DNA from: Clostridia bacterium UC5.1-1C12
GTDB lineage: Bacteria > Bacillota_I > Bacilli_A > Erysipelotrichales > Erysipelotrichaceae
Reading direction: 5' to 3'
Assembly (NCBI GenBank): GCA_001305055.1
Contig: BBZX01000001.1
Span: 62,001 to 126,000, forward strand
DNA: 64,000 nucleotides
A program made the position numbers and the translations under genes. Below, piece by piece: positions 48,144 through 57,879 of this stretch. Numbering within the stretch: the stretch's first letter is position 1; every line of letters starts with the position of its first letter. The notes under the pieces were generated by a model. It saw nothing but the letters and a program-made list of their open reading frames with translations. It ran no database searches and was not told where the DNA came from.

Positions 48144-48980
48144 TTATCGTCTTCGATGATGCAATGTTAAAAGAATGGCACGAATCGGTTCAGGCCGTGT
48201 AAGCTTATCACATAGCTGATTTAATTCTTCATAACATGCTTCGGCCAATTTTTTAGCTTCATCAATCCCTAAACAAGTTGCCATGGTCTGCTTATGATTA
48301 TGAAGATCACTGGTACTTTTGCCTAGCTCTTCACTGCTGACACTTAAATCAAGGATATCGTCTTGAATCTGAAAATAATAACCAAGCTTAGCGCCAAATG
48401 TCTGCCAGGCTTCAATATCTTCATCGCGATCAGCGATAATGGCGGCGCAGATCAACGGCAGAGTCAGCAATTCACCGGTTTTAGCATGATGAATAACAGC
48501 AAGCTCAGCCAGCCCGCACACTGTCTTTTTTTCCGCCTCAAGATCCAGCGCCTGACCCAAAATCATGCCGCTGGCACCGGCTGCCTTAGCCATCGCACAG
48601 ACAATTCTGACATTTTTCGCCGGATCAGCAGTAGCTGTTGCGCCATAATAAAAAGCTTCAGTAAGCAAGCCGTCACCTGCCAGAATGGCTGTCGCTTCAT
48701 CAAACTGTTTATGACAGGTAGGCTTGCCGCGTCTTAAATCATCATTATCCATTGCCGGCAGATCATCATGAATCAATGAATACGTATGAATCATCTCAAT
48801 GGCCGCCGCTAAGCGCAAGCCGCTCTCAGCATGAATGCCATAGCTTTCCAGTGCCGCAAACAACAGCTTAGGCCGCAGACGTTTTCCACCGGCAGAGAAG
48901 GAATAAAGCATCGCATCTTTAACGGCAGAAGGTTTGATTTGTTCTAATAAGACTGTACACAGCTCATCAAAATTATTCAT
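48144..48980 (-). CDS. ispA: Farnesyl diphosphate synthase IspA
   Basis: 278 residues from the second of two close ATGs, which has better SD spacing (the alternative is 48986). Short-chain prenyltransferase. First Asp-rich motif HDDLPAMDNDDLRRGKPTCH and second DDILDLSVSSEELGK are complete. It condenses IPP with DMAPP and GPP to FPP. It starts over the xseB stop, so translation is coupled. Confidence 0.94.
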   Translation of the reverse strand: MNNFDELCTVLLEQIKPSAVKDAMLYSFSAGGKRLRPKLLFAALESYGIHAESGLRLAAAIEMIHTYSLIHDDLPAMDNDDLRRGKPTCHKQFDEATAILAGDGLLTEAFYYGATATADPAKNVRIVCAMAKAAGASGMILGQALDLEAEKKTVCGLAELAVIHHAKTGELLTLPLICAAIIADRDEDIEAWQTFGAKLGYYFQIQDDILDLSVSSEELGKSTSDLHNHKQTMATCLGIDEAKKLAEACYEELNQLCDKLTRPEPIRAILLTLHHRRR

Positions 48981-49185
48981 TGGCATTATCCTTTTGGTAT
49001 GTGTCCATCAATACCGTTACTTTTTCTTCAAAATTCTTTAATTGCTGATCACACTGATTCACAAGCTTCAAACCTTCTTCAAAATATTGAATCGCTGTTT
49101 CTAATTCAATCTCATTCTTTTCAAGCAGCGATACAATTTCTTCAAGCCGGTGCATTGACTGTTTAAAAGGCATTTCATTACTCAT
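48973..49185 (-). CDS. xseB: Exodeoxyribonuclease VII small subunit
   Basis: 70 residues from ATG 49183-49185. MPFKQSMHRLEEIVSLLEK and FEEGLKLVNQCDQQLKNFEEKV are family sequence; helical, normal length. As read, the frame is open upstream into the end of xseA because of a missing base there. SD GAAAGGAGA lies before it, inside xseA. It overlaps xseA by eight bases. Confidence 0.92.
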   Translation of the reverse strand: MSNEMPFKQSMHRLEEIVSLLEKNEIELETAIQYFEEGLKLVNQCDQQLKNFEEKVTVLMDTYQKDNANE

Positions 49186-50514
49186 CGATAATCTCCTTTC
49201 CTTCAACCTAGCCAGAATGCTGCCATCACTGACACGGATTTTTAATAAATCATCTTTTTGTACATCATTGATTGAACCAATCAGATGTCGATTTTCATCA
49301 TAAGTGAGTGAATATCCACGGGCTACAACCTTTAATGGACTAAAAGCATCCAGCAAAGCAGCACTGCGTTTTTAATTCCAATTTCCGTGCTTCACTAACC
49401 GCATCGACACTGTGCCGCAATTGAATGCTGATCTGAGAAAGCAGATGCCGATTTTCAAGGCAAAGCTGACGTCCGCTGCTGCTCATCGCCTCAAAAAGCT
49501 GATTGAGCTTATAGCGTTCACGTTCTCCCATACTCACAACCTTTTCCAATCTCTGTACATCCATAGCCAGCCGCATAGCGTCATTTTGAATATAGTTTAA
49601 GGGTTCACTTAATAGTTTATTAGCTTTGACACGATTGTATGTCTGTGTGCATTGTTGAAGCTGAGAAACAACTGCCCGCTGAAGTCTTTGGCGGTAAACA
49701 TTAACCCGCTCGCTGATATCACGGCGATCCGGAGTGATCAATTCAGCGGCCGCGGTTGGCGTTGGCGCTCGGCGGTCAGCTACATAATCGATCAGCGTCG
49801 TATCGGTTTCATGCCCGACACCGCTTACGATCACTGTTTGACATTGATAAACACAGCGTGCTAACGCTTCTGAATTAAAGCACCATAAATCTTCAATTGA
49901 ACCGCCGCCGCGGACAACCAAAATGCAATCATGATGATTGCTGTCAGCCAATTTCAGTGTTTTAATCAAGTCAGCTTCCGCCTCTTTACCCTGCACCAGA
50001 CAAGGATAAAAAAGACAGAGGCAAGCGGCCACCGTCTTTTGATAGTTGTAAAGACATCTTGGGTAGCGGCTCCGGTCCTTGCTGAGATAACACCAATATT
50101 CATCGGGTATTCAGGAAGCATCTTTTTATGCGCTTCACTGAAAAGTCCTTCCGCATTCAGCCGCCGTTTGATTTCCTCAAGCTGCATATACAAATCACCG
50201 ATACCATCTAGCTGTACCTGCAGCACATAAAGCTGACAATTACCCTGCGGTTCATACATTGATACATTCGCACTCACCAATACCTTCATACCGTCCTTAA
50301 TTTGCAGCGGGCAGCGGCGGGCATTGGATGCAAACATCACACAGCTGATGCGGGAACTGTTATCTTTTAATGTAAAATAATAATGGCCGCTGCGGTGATG
50401 GGTAAAATTGGAAACTTCCCCTTTAATCAAAATTGACTGAAGATTCATATCACGATCTAATGAAGCTTTAATATAACGTACTAATGAGGAAATACTCCAG
50501 ATTGCCTGACTCAT
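49178..50514 (-). CDS. xseA: Exodeoxyribonuclease VII large subunit (frameshifted as read)
   Basis: About 445 residues. The OB fold (ILIKGEVSNFTHHRSGHYYFTLKD) is followed by the catalytic domain (MNIGVISARTGAATQD, VVRGGGSIEDLWCFN, VSGVGHETDTTLIDYVADRRAPTPTAAAE). Three breaks: near 50010 (missing T), 49366 (probably extra T) and 49207 (missing G). After the last, the protein would end ILARVEGKEIIDE over the xseB start. With XseB it degrades single-stranded DNA. Confidence 0.92.
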
Positions 50515-50888
50515 AGCTGATCCAATACACCGTTAATCAATTTATAAGCGTCTTCGTCACAATATTTTTTAGTAAGGGTAACGGCCTCATCAATCACGAT
50601 CGGTTTTTGAGCCGTTTCAAAATCAAGCTCGCTGGCAGCCATCAATAAGATTGCTTTTTCAACGCAGCCCAGACGGTCAAACTCCCAATCATCACTCAAA
50701 GTTTCATTAATTCTTTTAATATAAAAGTCTTTATTCGCTACTGCATCAATAGTAACCGTGTATAAAAACGGATCAATAGCATTTGATTCACTATTTTCAA
50801 AAACGATCTGCTTGATATCCTTATTCAACAGGAAGTATTGATAAAGACATGTCATCGCACTTTCGCGTAGCTGATGTCTGTTATTCAT
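50511..50888 (-). CDS. nusB: Transcription antitermination protein NusB
   Basis: 125 residues, all-helical. MNNRHQLRESAMTCLYQYF at the N-terminus (RNA-binding arginines) and VIDEAVTLTKKYCDEDAYKLINGVLDQL at the end are typical; the latter is in its expected position. Acts with NusE (S10) on rRNA operon boxA. The stop overlaps the xseA start. Confidence 0.93.
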   Translation of the reverse strand: MNNRHQLRESAMTCLYQYFLLNKDIKQIVFENSESNAIDPFLYTVTIDAVANKDFYIKRINETLSDDWEFDRLGCVEKAILLMAASELDFETAQKPIVIDEAVTLTKKYCDEDAYKLINGVLDQL

Positions 50889-50959
50889 AAGATTCCTCCA
50901 TTCATCTTACCTATTTTATCATAAATAGACTTTTTGTATCATTATTTAAGTAAAAGAAG

Positions 50960-50990
50960 CGAAAAAAATACCCCTAAAGGAGTATTTTTG
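50960..50990. terminator. Terminator after the Asp23-family gene
   Basis: AAAATACTCC-TTTA-GGGGTATTTT, with T-run on the minus strand (the plus-strand A-run 50962-50968) and on the other side as well; one or two G-U pairs. Confidence 0.75.
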
Positions 50991-50998
50991 AAAAATGA

Positions 50999-51325
50999 CT
51001 AGAACAAAAAGCCAGTAACCTTAATATCAATCACATCCGGTGCGTATTCACTCATGTGTTTGATCGAGTCATAGATCTTATTTTGAAGCTTTGCGCAAAT
51101 CTCATTTACATTTGCATTATACATCACTTTAATATCTACGGACAAGTAAAGACGGTCATCGGTAATCTTGCAACCCAGTGGACTCTTAAATGGCGTAGCC
51201 TCAGCTAAAGCTACATTTTCCTCTTCCTCTACCTCTATCTCGGCAATCGTTTGAAAAACGGACTTGCTGATAGCGATTAAACCTAAATCATTTTTCTGTT
51301 TTACTGCGATGTATTCCTGAGCCAT
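50999..51325 (-). CDS. Asp23/Gls24 family protein (YqhY-like)
   Basis: 108 residues from the ATG after AGGTGATAATT. GLIAISKSVFQTIAEIEVEEE, LSVDIKVMYNANVNEICAKLQNKIYDSI and VIDIKVTGF are Asp23-family patterns. In B. subtilis, YqhY precedes nusB and influences acetyl-CoA carboxylase. Here accBC is not adjacent, and the next gene upstream is spoIIIAH, suggesting a loss or move of accBC. Confidence 0.88.
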   Translation of the reverse strand: MAQEYIAVKQKNDLGLIAISKSVFQTIAEIEVEEEENVALAEATPFKSPLGCKITDDRLYLSVDIKVMYNANVNEICAKLQNKIYDSIKHMSEYAPDVIDIKVTGFLF

Positions 51326-51370
51326 AATTATCACCTTCTACCTGTATTATACTTGATGTCCTAAGACATT

Positions 51371-51838
51371 TCAACTAAAAGATACTTCGATTGTTCTTTC
51401 ATTGCCGACCTTTTCATAAAGCAGATTCATGATCTGATTTGCCAGATTCAGATCCTTTCCCTGTTCGTAAACCGTTACTCTGACCACGCTCTCATCAAGC
51501 TCTACAACACATTTAAAGCCCTGTTCACTAAGCAGTGCTTCATATTCCTGCTGCTGCTTCTGTTTGTTTTCCAGCTTGGCTATCGCATCCAGAGCTTCCG
51601 ATTTTTCTTCACTGTCACCCTTAGTACCGAGAATTTCCTTCTGCTTTTGGATCTCACTTTGATCCTGTTCATTGATTTGATCCTTTAAAGGCTGTGAACC
51701 ATCGCTCAGCGTTGAAACCACTTCATGATCCTGCGGCTGAATGACGGCTACATCATCGTTATCCATGCTTACATAATAGACGGAAAGCATCAGTATCAAG
51801 GAAAACAAAGAGATAAACGCAATGGCTTGTCGATTCAT
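51371..51838 (-). CDS. spoIIIAH: Stage III sporulation protein AH
   Basis: 155 residues from the ATG after AAAGGAGGTTTGCTT. One N-terminal helix (AIAFISLFSLILMLSVYYV), a Gln/Glu/Lys-rich linker, then a C-terminal ring-building domain (FKCVVELDESVVRVTVYEQG, ending ERTIEVSFS). SpoIIIAH binds SpoIIQ across the two forespore membranes. It matches SpoIIIAH by N-terminal helix, linker and position near nusB; the other spoIIIA genes are not next to it in this window. Confidence 0.82.
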   Translation of the reverse strand: MNRQAIAFISLFSLILMLSVYYVSMDNDDVAVIQPQDHEVVSTLSDGSQPLKDQINEQDQSEIQKQKEILGTKGDSEEKSEALDAIAKLENKQKQQQEYEALLSEQGFKCVVELDESVVRVTVYEQGKDLNLANQIMNLLYEKVGNERTIEVSFS

Positions 51839-51889
51839 AAGCAAACCTCCTTTGCTACTGTAGCCTATGCCGCAGCGCAAAGGTTTATG

Positions 51890-53263
51890 CTAACGATTAA
51901 AAATATGATTCATCCGATTTAACCAATCATGATAATAAGCCTCTTTATAATTCATGAAATCACTATAATTAATGACTCTGGTTTCCAGCTCCTGAATGAA
52001 TAAAACAAAGGCTTTATTAACAGCAATCATCTTGTCATCATCGATGATCGCTATCGTTTTAATAGCTACCAATGAACGTGCAAGAATGGCCGCACATTCA
52101 TCTTGAACCATGACACTTTCACTCATGCTTAATCTTACAAAGCTGGTTTTCAGCCAATAATCATCGACCAAATAATTCTTAATGACTTTGAGGAATAAAA
52201 TAAAGTCTTCGGTATTATTACCTGGTTCAATAAAAAACAGCATCTTGAAGAAAACATACCAGTCATAATCAATATTGATGACTGAAACAAGATATTCCCC
52301 AAGAATTTGAATAAACGGATCATTGGAACTGAAATCACCATCCAGTACAATTTCATTTTCAAAATCCATCTGTGAATTATTCACTTTCTTAAACGTTTTA
52401 AATAACAGCGAGATGCGGTCATTATTCATCGAGGAGTGACGGATATCCTTGATAAAGATATAATGGCCCAAAATCGAACTGGTACTCTTTAAATTAATCG
52501 TAAAACCGATTGATTCATTCATCTTCATCGCAAAGAGATCATTGATTGCCTTTGTAACGATTTTCTCAAAGCTTTTCTCACTGATTGAAACATCACTCAT
52601 GCTGGAATTCTGCATCTGATTATAGATAATGCTGAGCTGGCGGTCAATGATCGTCAGATTAGCTTTAATTGAAGAAAGAATATCAACCATAAAACTATCA
52701 TAGACATAATAATTTGTATTCTTATAAACGAGCTTATGTTCAATATCTCCCCAAAACGCATGAACCAGTGCCTTGATCTGCAGTTCAAAGTTTATTTTCA
52801 TGCCATCATGCATGATAAAGCCATCGATCCTATAAATTGAAAAACCGTTTTTCTGAACCTGCGGCTGCCTTGAAGCGCTATCTAAAAACAACTCCGGGTG
52901 ATTCTTATTATAGAAATAACCGCTCGCTTCATCAGGAACGATGAAATATTCACGCAGACGTTTTAGTACCTTATATTCTTCTTCAATAAAGCGGCATTCG
53001 ATGCTGACACCAATCAAATCTGAAAGATTGTCGAGGATATCCTCACTGTTGTCATAATTGATATAGAAACGATTACGGATGATTTTTCACGCAGACTCTC
53101 GCGCGTCTTAACTCGTGAAAGATATCGACAATCATTTCCGCGTCTGCTTCAAAAATAGCATAAAGATCCGTTTTCAGCTGCTGCTCCAATTCATGATACA
53201 GATCATTCGCTCATCAAGCAGAGCCAGCGTGGAATCAATGGTATCAAAGATACTTAAACGCAT
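51890..53263 (-). CDS. Divergent RelA/SpoT-domain protein, candidate (p)ppGpp synthetase-like (frameshifted as read)
   Basis: About 458 residues after repair. Residues about 45-75 (IFHELKTRESLREKI) and SDLIGVSIECRF align with the opening of RelA/SpoT synthetase domains; KNGFSIYRI matches the G-Y-(R/Q)-S-(L/I)-H motif and FELQIKALVHAFWGDIEHKLVYK the E-x-Q-x-R...EHKxxYK motif. The catalytic Asp and Glu appear kept, but usual Arg, Tyr and His are replaced. About 270 residues of unrecognised C-terminal sequence follow. Three missing bases (about 53085, 53109, 53212) break the first 80 codons. It overlaps ribF by 10 bases. Confidence 0.65.
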
Positions 53264-54194
53264 GCCATTCCCTCTTTTCTTTGATAATTCTTTGTATTGA
53301 GCCGGTCAGCGTTTAACTGAGCGATCAGCTCATCAGCGCTGGCGAACTTGACTTCATCACGAAGCTTTTCATAAAAATACAGGGTGATCGTCTGACCGTA
53401 TAGATCCTGATTGAAATCGATCAGATGTGCTTCGACGCTGAGCTCATCACGATGATTGCATGTTGGGTTATGGCCTATATTGATCATGGCCTTTATCAAT
53501 ACACCGTTACAGCAGCAGGCGCCAACATAAACACCGCGCTTTGGAATCACATAATGATCGCTGAGCGCCAGATTGGCAGTTGGAAAACCCAGTACATTGG
53601 TGCCGACATGATTGCCGCGCACAACGCTGCCATGTAAGCGGTAAGGACGGCCCAAAAGCTTTTCACTCAAAACCATGTCTCCCTCACTGATTGCTTTTTC
53701 AATCCTTGTGGAACTGATCTTCTCCCCGCATAATCAACCTCCTCAACCACCTTGACATCAAAGACATTCTGCTTTTTCAGCGTATCGACATTTCCCTGCC
53801 CGCGGCAGCCATAATGATAATCAAAGCCGCAGACTAATGTATGCAGATTCAGCGGAATCAAAATCTGATTTAAAAAAGCTTCAGGCGTTAATGCGGCCAA
53901 CTCTTTTGTAAATTCTAAAATGATCCATTTTTCAATTCCCAGCTCGGCGCCTAATTCAACACGTTCTGCCATTGTCGTCAAATGATCAATATCCTGAAGA
54001 TCTTTTAATACCGCCCAAGGATCAGGATCAAAGGTAATCAGCGCGCTTTGGCAGTGATGATCCTTAGCAGCTGCGATCGCGTTGGCTACCAGCTGCTGAT
54101 GGCCTAAATGCAGACCGTCGAAATATCCAATACAAGCTGATAACGGTACCGGCGATGATTGAATCGAACCGATACCCATTTTTATTACTTCCAT
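53254..54194 (-). CDS. ribF: Bifunctional riboflavin kinase/FAD synthetase RibF (frameshifted as read)
   Basis: About 313 residues. The N-terminal FAD synthetase half has the nucleotidyltransferase motif CIGYFDGLHLGHQQL (His29/His32) and VCGFDYHYGCRGQGN; the C-terminal kinase half has RGNHVGTNVLGFPTANL, GVYVG, NIGHNPTCN and VEAHLIDF. One G is missing near 53728, where the repaired reading is YAGEKISSTRIEKAISEGD. Start ATG follows AAGGAGAGAGTT. Together with ribU it forms the flavin uptake and activation route, and the FMN made feeds back through the riboswitch. Confidence 0.94.
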
Positions 54195-54204
54195 AACTCT
54201 CTCC

Positions 54205-55029
54205 TTACCATAATCCCCGCACACAGCGATAGATATTCTCTTTTTCACGTTCATAGACGGCCAGCACTTCATCCTTGCTGATCATCACGACCTGCGCTTC
54301 ATTGCAGTTTAATTGCACCCGTTTGCCATTTCGTATATCGGTTTCATTTGCCGGCGTAATCAGCGGCAGATGCTTTAAGGCTTCAAGCATCGGCAGCAGT
54401 TTGTAATTGCCTTCAGCGACATCCTCAAGGCTGACACATTGAGCCAAGGTAAAATGGCCGGCCTTACTGCGCACTAATGAGCTCATGCAGCCAAGATTTC
54501 CGCTTTCTCAGCCAAATCACGGCACAGGAACGTATGTAAGTACCGCTTGAACAAGCTACCCGAAAACGCAGTTCTTTGGCGTCCAGGACTTGGGTTTCAT
54601 AGATTTCAATATCTCTGAGCGGCCGTTCTACCGTCTCGCCGCTGCGGGCATATTCATAAAGCTTCTTCCCATTCACCTTAATTGATGAAATCATTGGCGG
54701 CAGCTGTTTCTGTCTGCCCTCAAAGCTTTTCAATAAGCCTTCAAAATCCTCAATCGGTTTGATTTCACTTGTGGCAAGCACATTGCCCCACATATCTTCA
54801 GTATCTGTTGTCTGACCCAGCAAAAGCTGAGCGATATATTCTTTATCGGTATTTTCCAAAAACGGCAAAATCTTGCAGGCTCTGCCGACTAAAATGACCA
54901 AAACGCCTGTCGCATCCGGATCAAGCGTCCCGGTATGACCGATTTTTTTAGTGTTCAGCAGCTTTCGTAATTTAAACACAACATCATGCTTGTCATGCCT
55001 GCCGCTTTATTAATTAAAAGAAATTCCAT
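54205..55029 (-). CDS. truB: tRNA pseudouridine-55 synthase TruB (frameshifted as read)
   Basis: About 275 residues. The repaired N-terminus MEFLLINKAAGMTSHDVVFK leads to the catalytic Asp37 in GHTGTLDPDATGVL; later MISSIKVNGKKLYEYAR and ACSSGTYIRSLCRDLAEKA. Three missing bases: near 54990 (C), 54495 and 54482. The C-terminal PUA-like part ends YRCVRGLW. The start is the second of two overlapping ATGs. Adjacent to ribF as in many bacteria. Confidence 0.92.
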
Positions 55030-55181
55030 CCATTATTTATTCACCTCATGGCTTCTGCTTTATTATAACATAAAATAAGAAGCATGTTGAGAAAACGATT
55101 TTCTGCCTTTGCCTTATGCTTGTTTAGAGGCGAGAAAGTATGACGAAATAAAATTTCTAAACATTTCCTAAAAGTCAAGAG

Positions 55182-55209
55182 TATACATTAGATTTTTTTA
55201 AGATATAAT
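55182..55209 (+). promoter_or_regulatory. Promoter for the structured RNA
   Basis: TATACA (weak -35, 55182-55187), 16 bases, TATAAT (55204-55209). No open reading frame follows, only the hairpin-rich RNA. Confidence 0.5.
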
Positions 55210-55215
55210 AAGATT

Positions 55216-55393
55216 ATCCAAAAGGTATAAAATTTTTCCTACAAGTTGAGATAAGGGAATCCGGACGTTGTATTTTGGTGTGAATGCCTGCACGAGTGCA
55301 GGAATCCTAAAAACTTACACAGGATGCCCACCTGTATATACAGGGAAAAGGTCTCACCTTTTGGTGGCAGGCAGCGATGCCTGCCTTTTATTT
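55216..55393 (+). ncRNA. Structured non-coding RNA, possible 6S RNA
   Basis: About 178 bases between a promoter and a terminator, with no credible coding. Hairpins: GTGTGA pairing with TTACAC and enclosing CCTGCA-CGAG-TGCAGG; then TGCC-ACC pairing with GGTGGCA, a junction that holds CCTGTATATACAGG and AAAAGGT-CTC-ACCTTTT. Size, isolated promoter, lack of coding, and the fact that 6S lies near aspS in B. subtilis (aspS is 6 kb away here) suggest 6S RNA, but I cannot confirm a covariance match. Other structured RNA classes are possible; FMN, TPP, T-box, SRP, tmRNA and RNase P signatures are absent. Confidence 0.5.
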
Positions 55394-55395
55394 TA
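55366..55395 (+). terminator. Terminator of the structured RNA
   Basis: Perfect GGCAGGC / GCCTGCC stem with a six-base loop, then TTTTATTTT. Confidence 0.85.
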
Positions 55396-55412
55396 TCTGA
55401 AAAGAAAAACTG

Positions 55413-55850
55413 TCAGCGTTCTGACAGATACCTTTCAATTTCTTCATCGCTCAGGCGGCGTACCTGTGTGTTTGGATAGGTGACGAATTGCCCTGCCGTA
55501 TAAACAGGCGCCATCGCAGGACAGCTTTTATCTTTATGTTTTTTCAGATATAGCTGCAACTCATCAGCTCCGGTAAATATTTTATAAATAGATCCTCCCT
55601 TGCTGTTTTCTATTTGATAGATTCCACAGGCTTTCTTAGCAGTGATATCTGCCGCCCGCAGATACATCCTCGCAATTTCCAATGTCTTGAAAGGAAAATT
55701 CCAGCGCTGTAAAGAGCGTTTAAGATCCGCTTCAATACAGATGCAGCGGCCGCAGGCGGAACAAATGTATTGGGTATGATTTTTTAAACATTCTAATGGC
55801 TTTAATAGCGGTGTACACCGGCTATCTGCAACATAACATTCTTTACACAT
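55413..55850 (-). CDS. Hypothetical Cys-rich protein
   Basis: 145 residues, starting at the ATG after AAAGGAGAATGCTT. The first 45 residues hold pairs of cysteines (MCKECY, SRCTP, CSACGRCIC) that look like a zinc-ribbon or other metal site; the rest is mixed (KTLEIARMYLRAADI, GGSIYKIFTGADELQLYLKKH). I do not recognise it. It follows a small HTH gene by 13 bases and is likely co-transcribed. Confidence 0.6.
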   Translation of the reverse strand: MCKECYVADSRCTPLLKPLECLKNHTQYICSACGRCICIEADLKRSLQRWNFPFKTLEIARMYLRAADITAKKACGIYQIENSKGGSIYKIFTGADELQLYLKKHKDKSCPAMAPVYTAGQFVTYPNTQVRRLSDEEIERYLSER

Positions 55851-55863
55851 AAGCATTCTCCTT

Positions 55864-56082
55864 TTATTCCCAGCGGATCAATTCCGCTACTTCAACATCC
55901 AATGCGTGTGCCACCGTTTCCAAGGTGTTCAGCGTCATCCCGCCGCTGCCTTTAATAATTGATGATAAGGTAGAATAGAGATATTTCATATCCATAGGCA
56001 AGGTCAGGCGTTTATTTTTATAATAACCCCGCGATTTTAATACTGTAATTATATTGAGCCGGACAATATCGTTTAAGGTCAT
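55864..56082 (-). CDS. Small HTH protein, XRE/Cro-like
   Basis: 72 residues from an ATG after CAGGGGTGAAGCA. The sequence MTLNDIVRLNIITVLKSRG, then LYSTLSSIIKGSGGMTLNTLETVAHAL follows the five-helix Cro/C1 pattern, with the last helix reading VEVAELIRWE. It may regulate itself and the Cys-rich gene that follows. An upstream start in the same frame would be hydrophobic and lacks an SD. Confidence 0.65.
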   Translation of the reverse strand: MTLNDIVRLNIITVLKSRGYYKNKRLTLPMDMKYLYSTLSSIIKGSGGMTLNTLETVAHALDVEVAELIRWE

Positions 56083-56163
56083 TGCTTCACCCCTGTTTCT
56101 GTATCTATTGTAGGACAAAAAAAGCAATTGTTCAAACGTTATGGCATAGAAAAGCATCTTTAA

Positions 56164-57879
56164 TTATGATTGGACGAATTGTGAAGCATATAAGGAGGCA
56201 TAGAAACCCTGCTGATTCAATAATGTCTCATGATTCCCTTTTCAATCACCCGGCCATCCTTCATCACTAAAATGCAGTCTGCTTCTTTGATGGTAGAAAG
56301 GCGGTGAGCGACCACAAAGCTGGTCTTCCCTTCCATGATTTTATTAAAGGCACGCTGTATCTTGACCTCGGTTCGGGTATCGATGTTGCTTGTAGCTTCA
56401 TCTAAAATTAAAATGGATGGCTGCATCAGCATGATGCGGGCAATGCATAGAAGCTGTTTCTGTCCGGCTGACAAATTATCCCCTTCACTCACTTGGGTAT
56501 CATAGCCCTGCGGAAGTCTTTTGATAAAGCTGTGGGCATAGGCCGCTTTGGCAGCAGCAATGATTTCTTCATCGGAAGCATTGGATTTGCCGTAAGCAAT
56601 ATTTTCACGGATCGTACCGGAAAACAGCCAAGTATCCTGAAGTACCATCCCTACTTGTGAACGCAGGCTTTTTTGCTGATGGTGCGGATGTCGATGCCGT
56701 CGATTTTTATAGCGCCGCCTTCTAATTCATAAAAACGCATCAGCAGGTTGATTAAGGTTGTTTTGCCGCAGCCAGTAGGGCCAACTAATGCAATATGCTG
56801 CCCGCTTTTTACGTCGATGCTGAAACCGTCAATAAAGGGCTGATTGGTATAAGAGAATTTCAGCTTATCAAGCTGTACGTGTCCCGTGCTCAAAGGCAGG
56901 ATTTCACTGCTGTCAGCGATTTCTTCCTCACTGTCCAGCAATTCAAAAACTCTGGCGGCAGAAGCAAAGGCATTCTGCAGCTCGCTCACAACACCGGTAA
57001 TCTCATTAAAGGGTTTGCTGTATTGATTGGCATAGGCCAAAAAACTAGAAAGCTGGCCGGTCGTCAGCATTCCGTTAAAAACAAGAATGGCACCGCTAAT
57101 ACCCACACACGCATAAATCAAGGCATTAATGAAACGAGTGGCAGGATTGGCTATCGAAGAATAAAACTGACTTTTAACACCGCTGTCATATAACCGCTGA
57201 TTCATTTCCTCAAACTGCTTTTGGGCGGCGGCTTCATGATGAAATGCTTTGACAACTTCATTGAGCCAACCATTTCCTCAATATTCGCGCTTAACTCTCC
57301 GCGCAGCCGTGACTGTGACTGAAAGTAGTGATAATTCCTTTTGGCGATAAAGCTTGTCAGCCATAAGGATAACGGCGTTAATACAACAACTAAAAGCATG
57401 ATGAGTCCATTGATTGAAGCCATAAAAAGCAAGGTAGCAGCAATGGTTACAAGGCCGGTAAAAAGCTGTGAAAAGGTCTGCAGCAAGCCATCGGAAATGA
57501 TATCGATATCAGCGATAATACGGGCAATTAAATCACCGCGTGAATGATTATCAATCGTTTTAAGCGGCAGCCGTGAAAATTTTTGAAATGCCGCCTGCCG
57601 TAAGTCACGGATGCTGCCATATGTCATTTGATTGGCAGCCAGCATCATCGTTTTTTGAAAAAAGGCAGAAATAATCAAGACAAAGGCAAGCCGCGCTAAA
57701 TAGTGTGACATTAGGCTGAAATCCACATTGCCCATCGCTATGATACAGTCAATCGCATGACCGATAATGATCGGCGCATAAAGCGATGCTGTCACACTTA
57801 AAATCGCCGAAAGGATTGCCAGCAGCAGATAATGCCTGTATGGAAGCAGATAGAGCATCAGCCGTTTCATAATTTTCAT
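56164..57879 (-). CDS. Heterodimeric ABC exporter, subunit B (consensus ATP site; frameshifted as read)
   Basis: About 572 residues. A six-helix exporter domain ([20 protein letters not shown]) is followed by a nucleotide-binding domain with Walker [10 protein letters not shown], signature [15 protein letters not shown], Walker [13 protein letters not shown] and H-loop VVAHRLSTI. Three A residues are missing: near 57260 (corrected [16 protein letters not shown]), 56670 ([14 protein letters not shown]) and 56240 ([13 protein letters not shown]). Its ATG overlaps the end of subunit A. Substrate unknown; drugs or peptides are typical. Confidence 0.9.
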
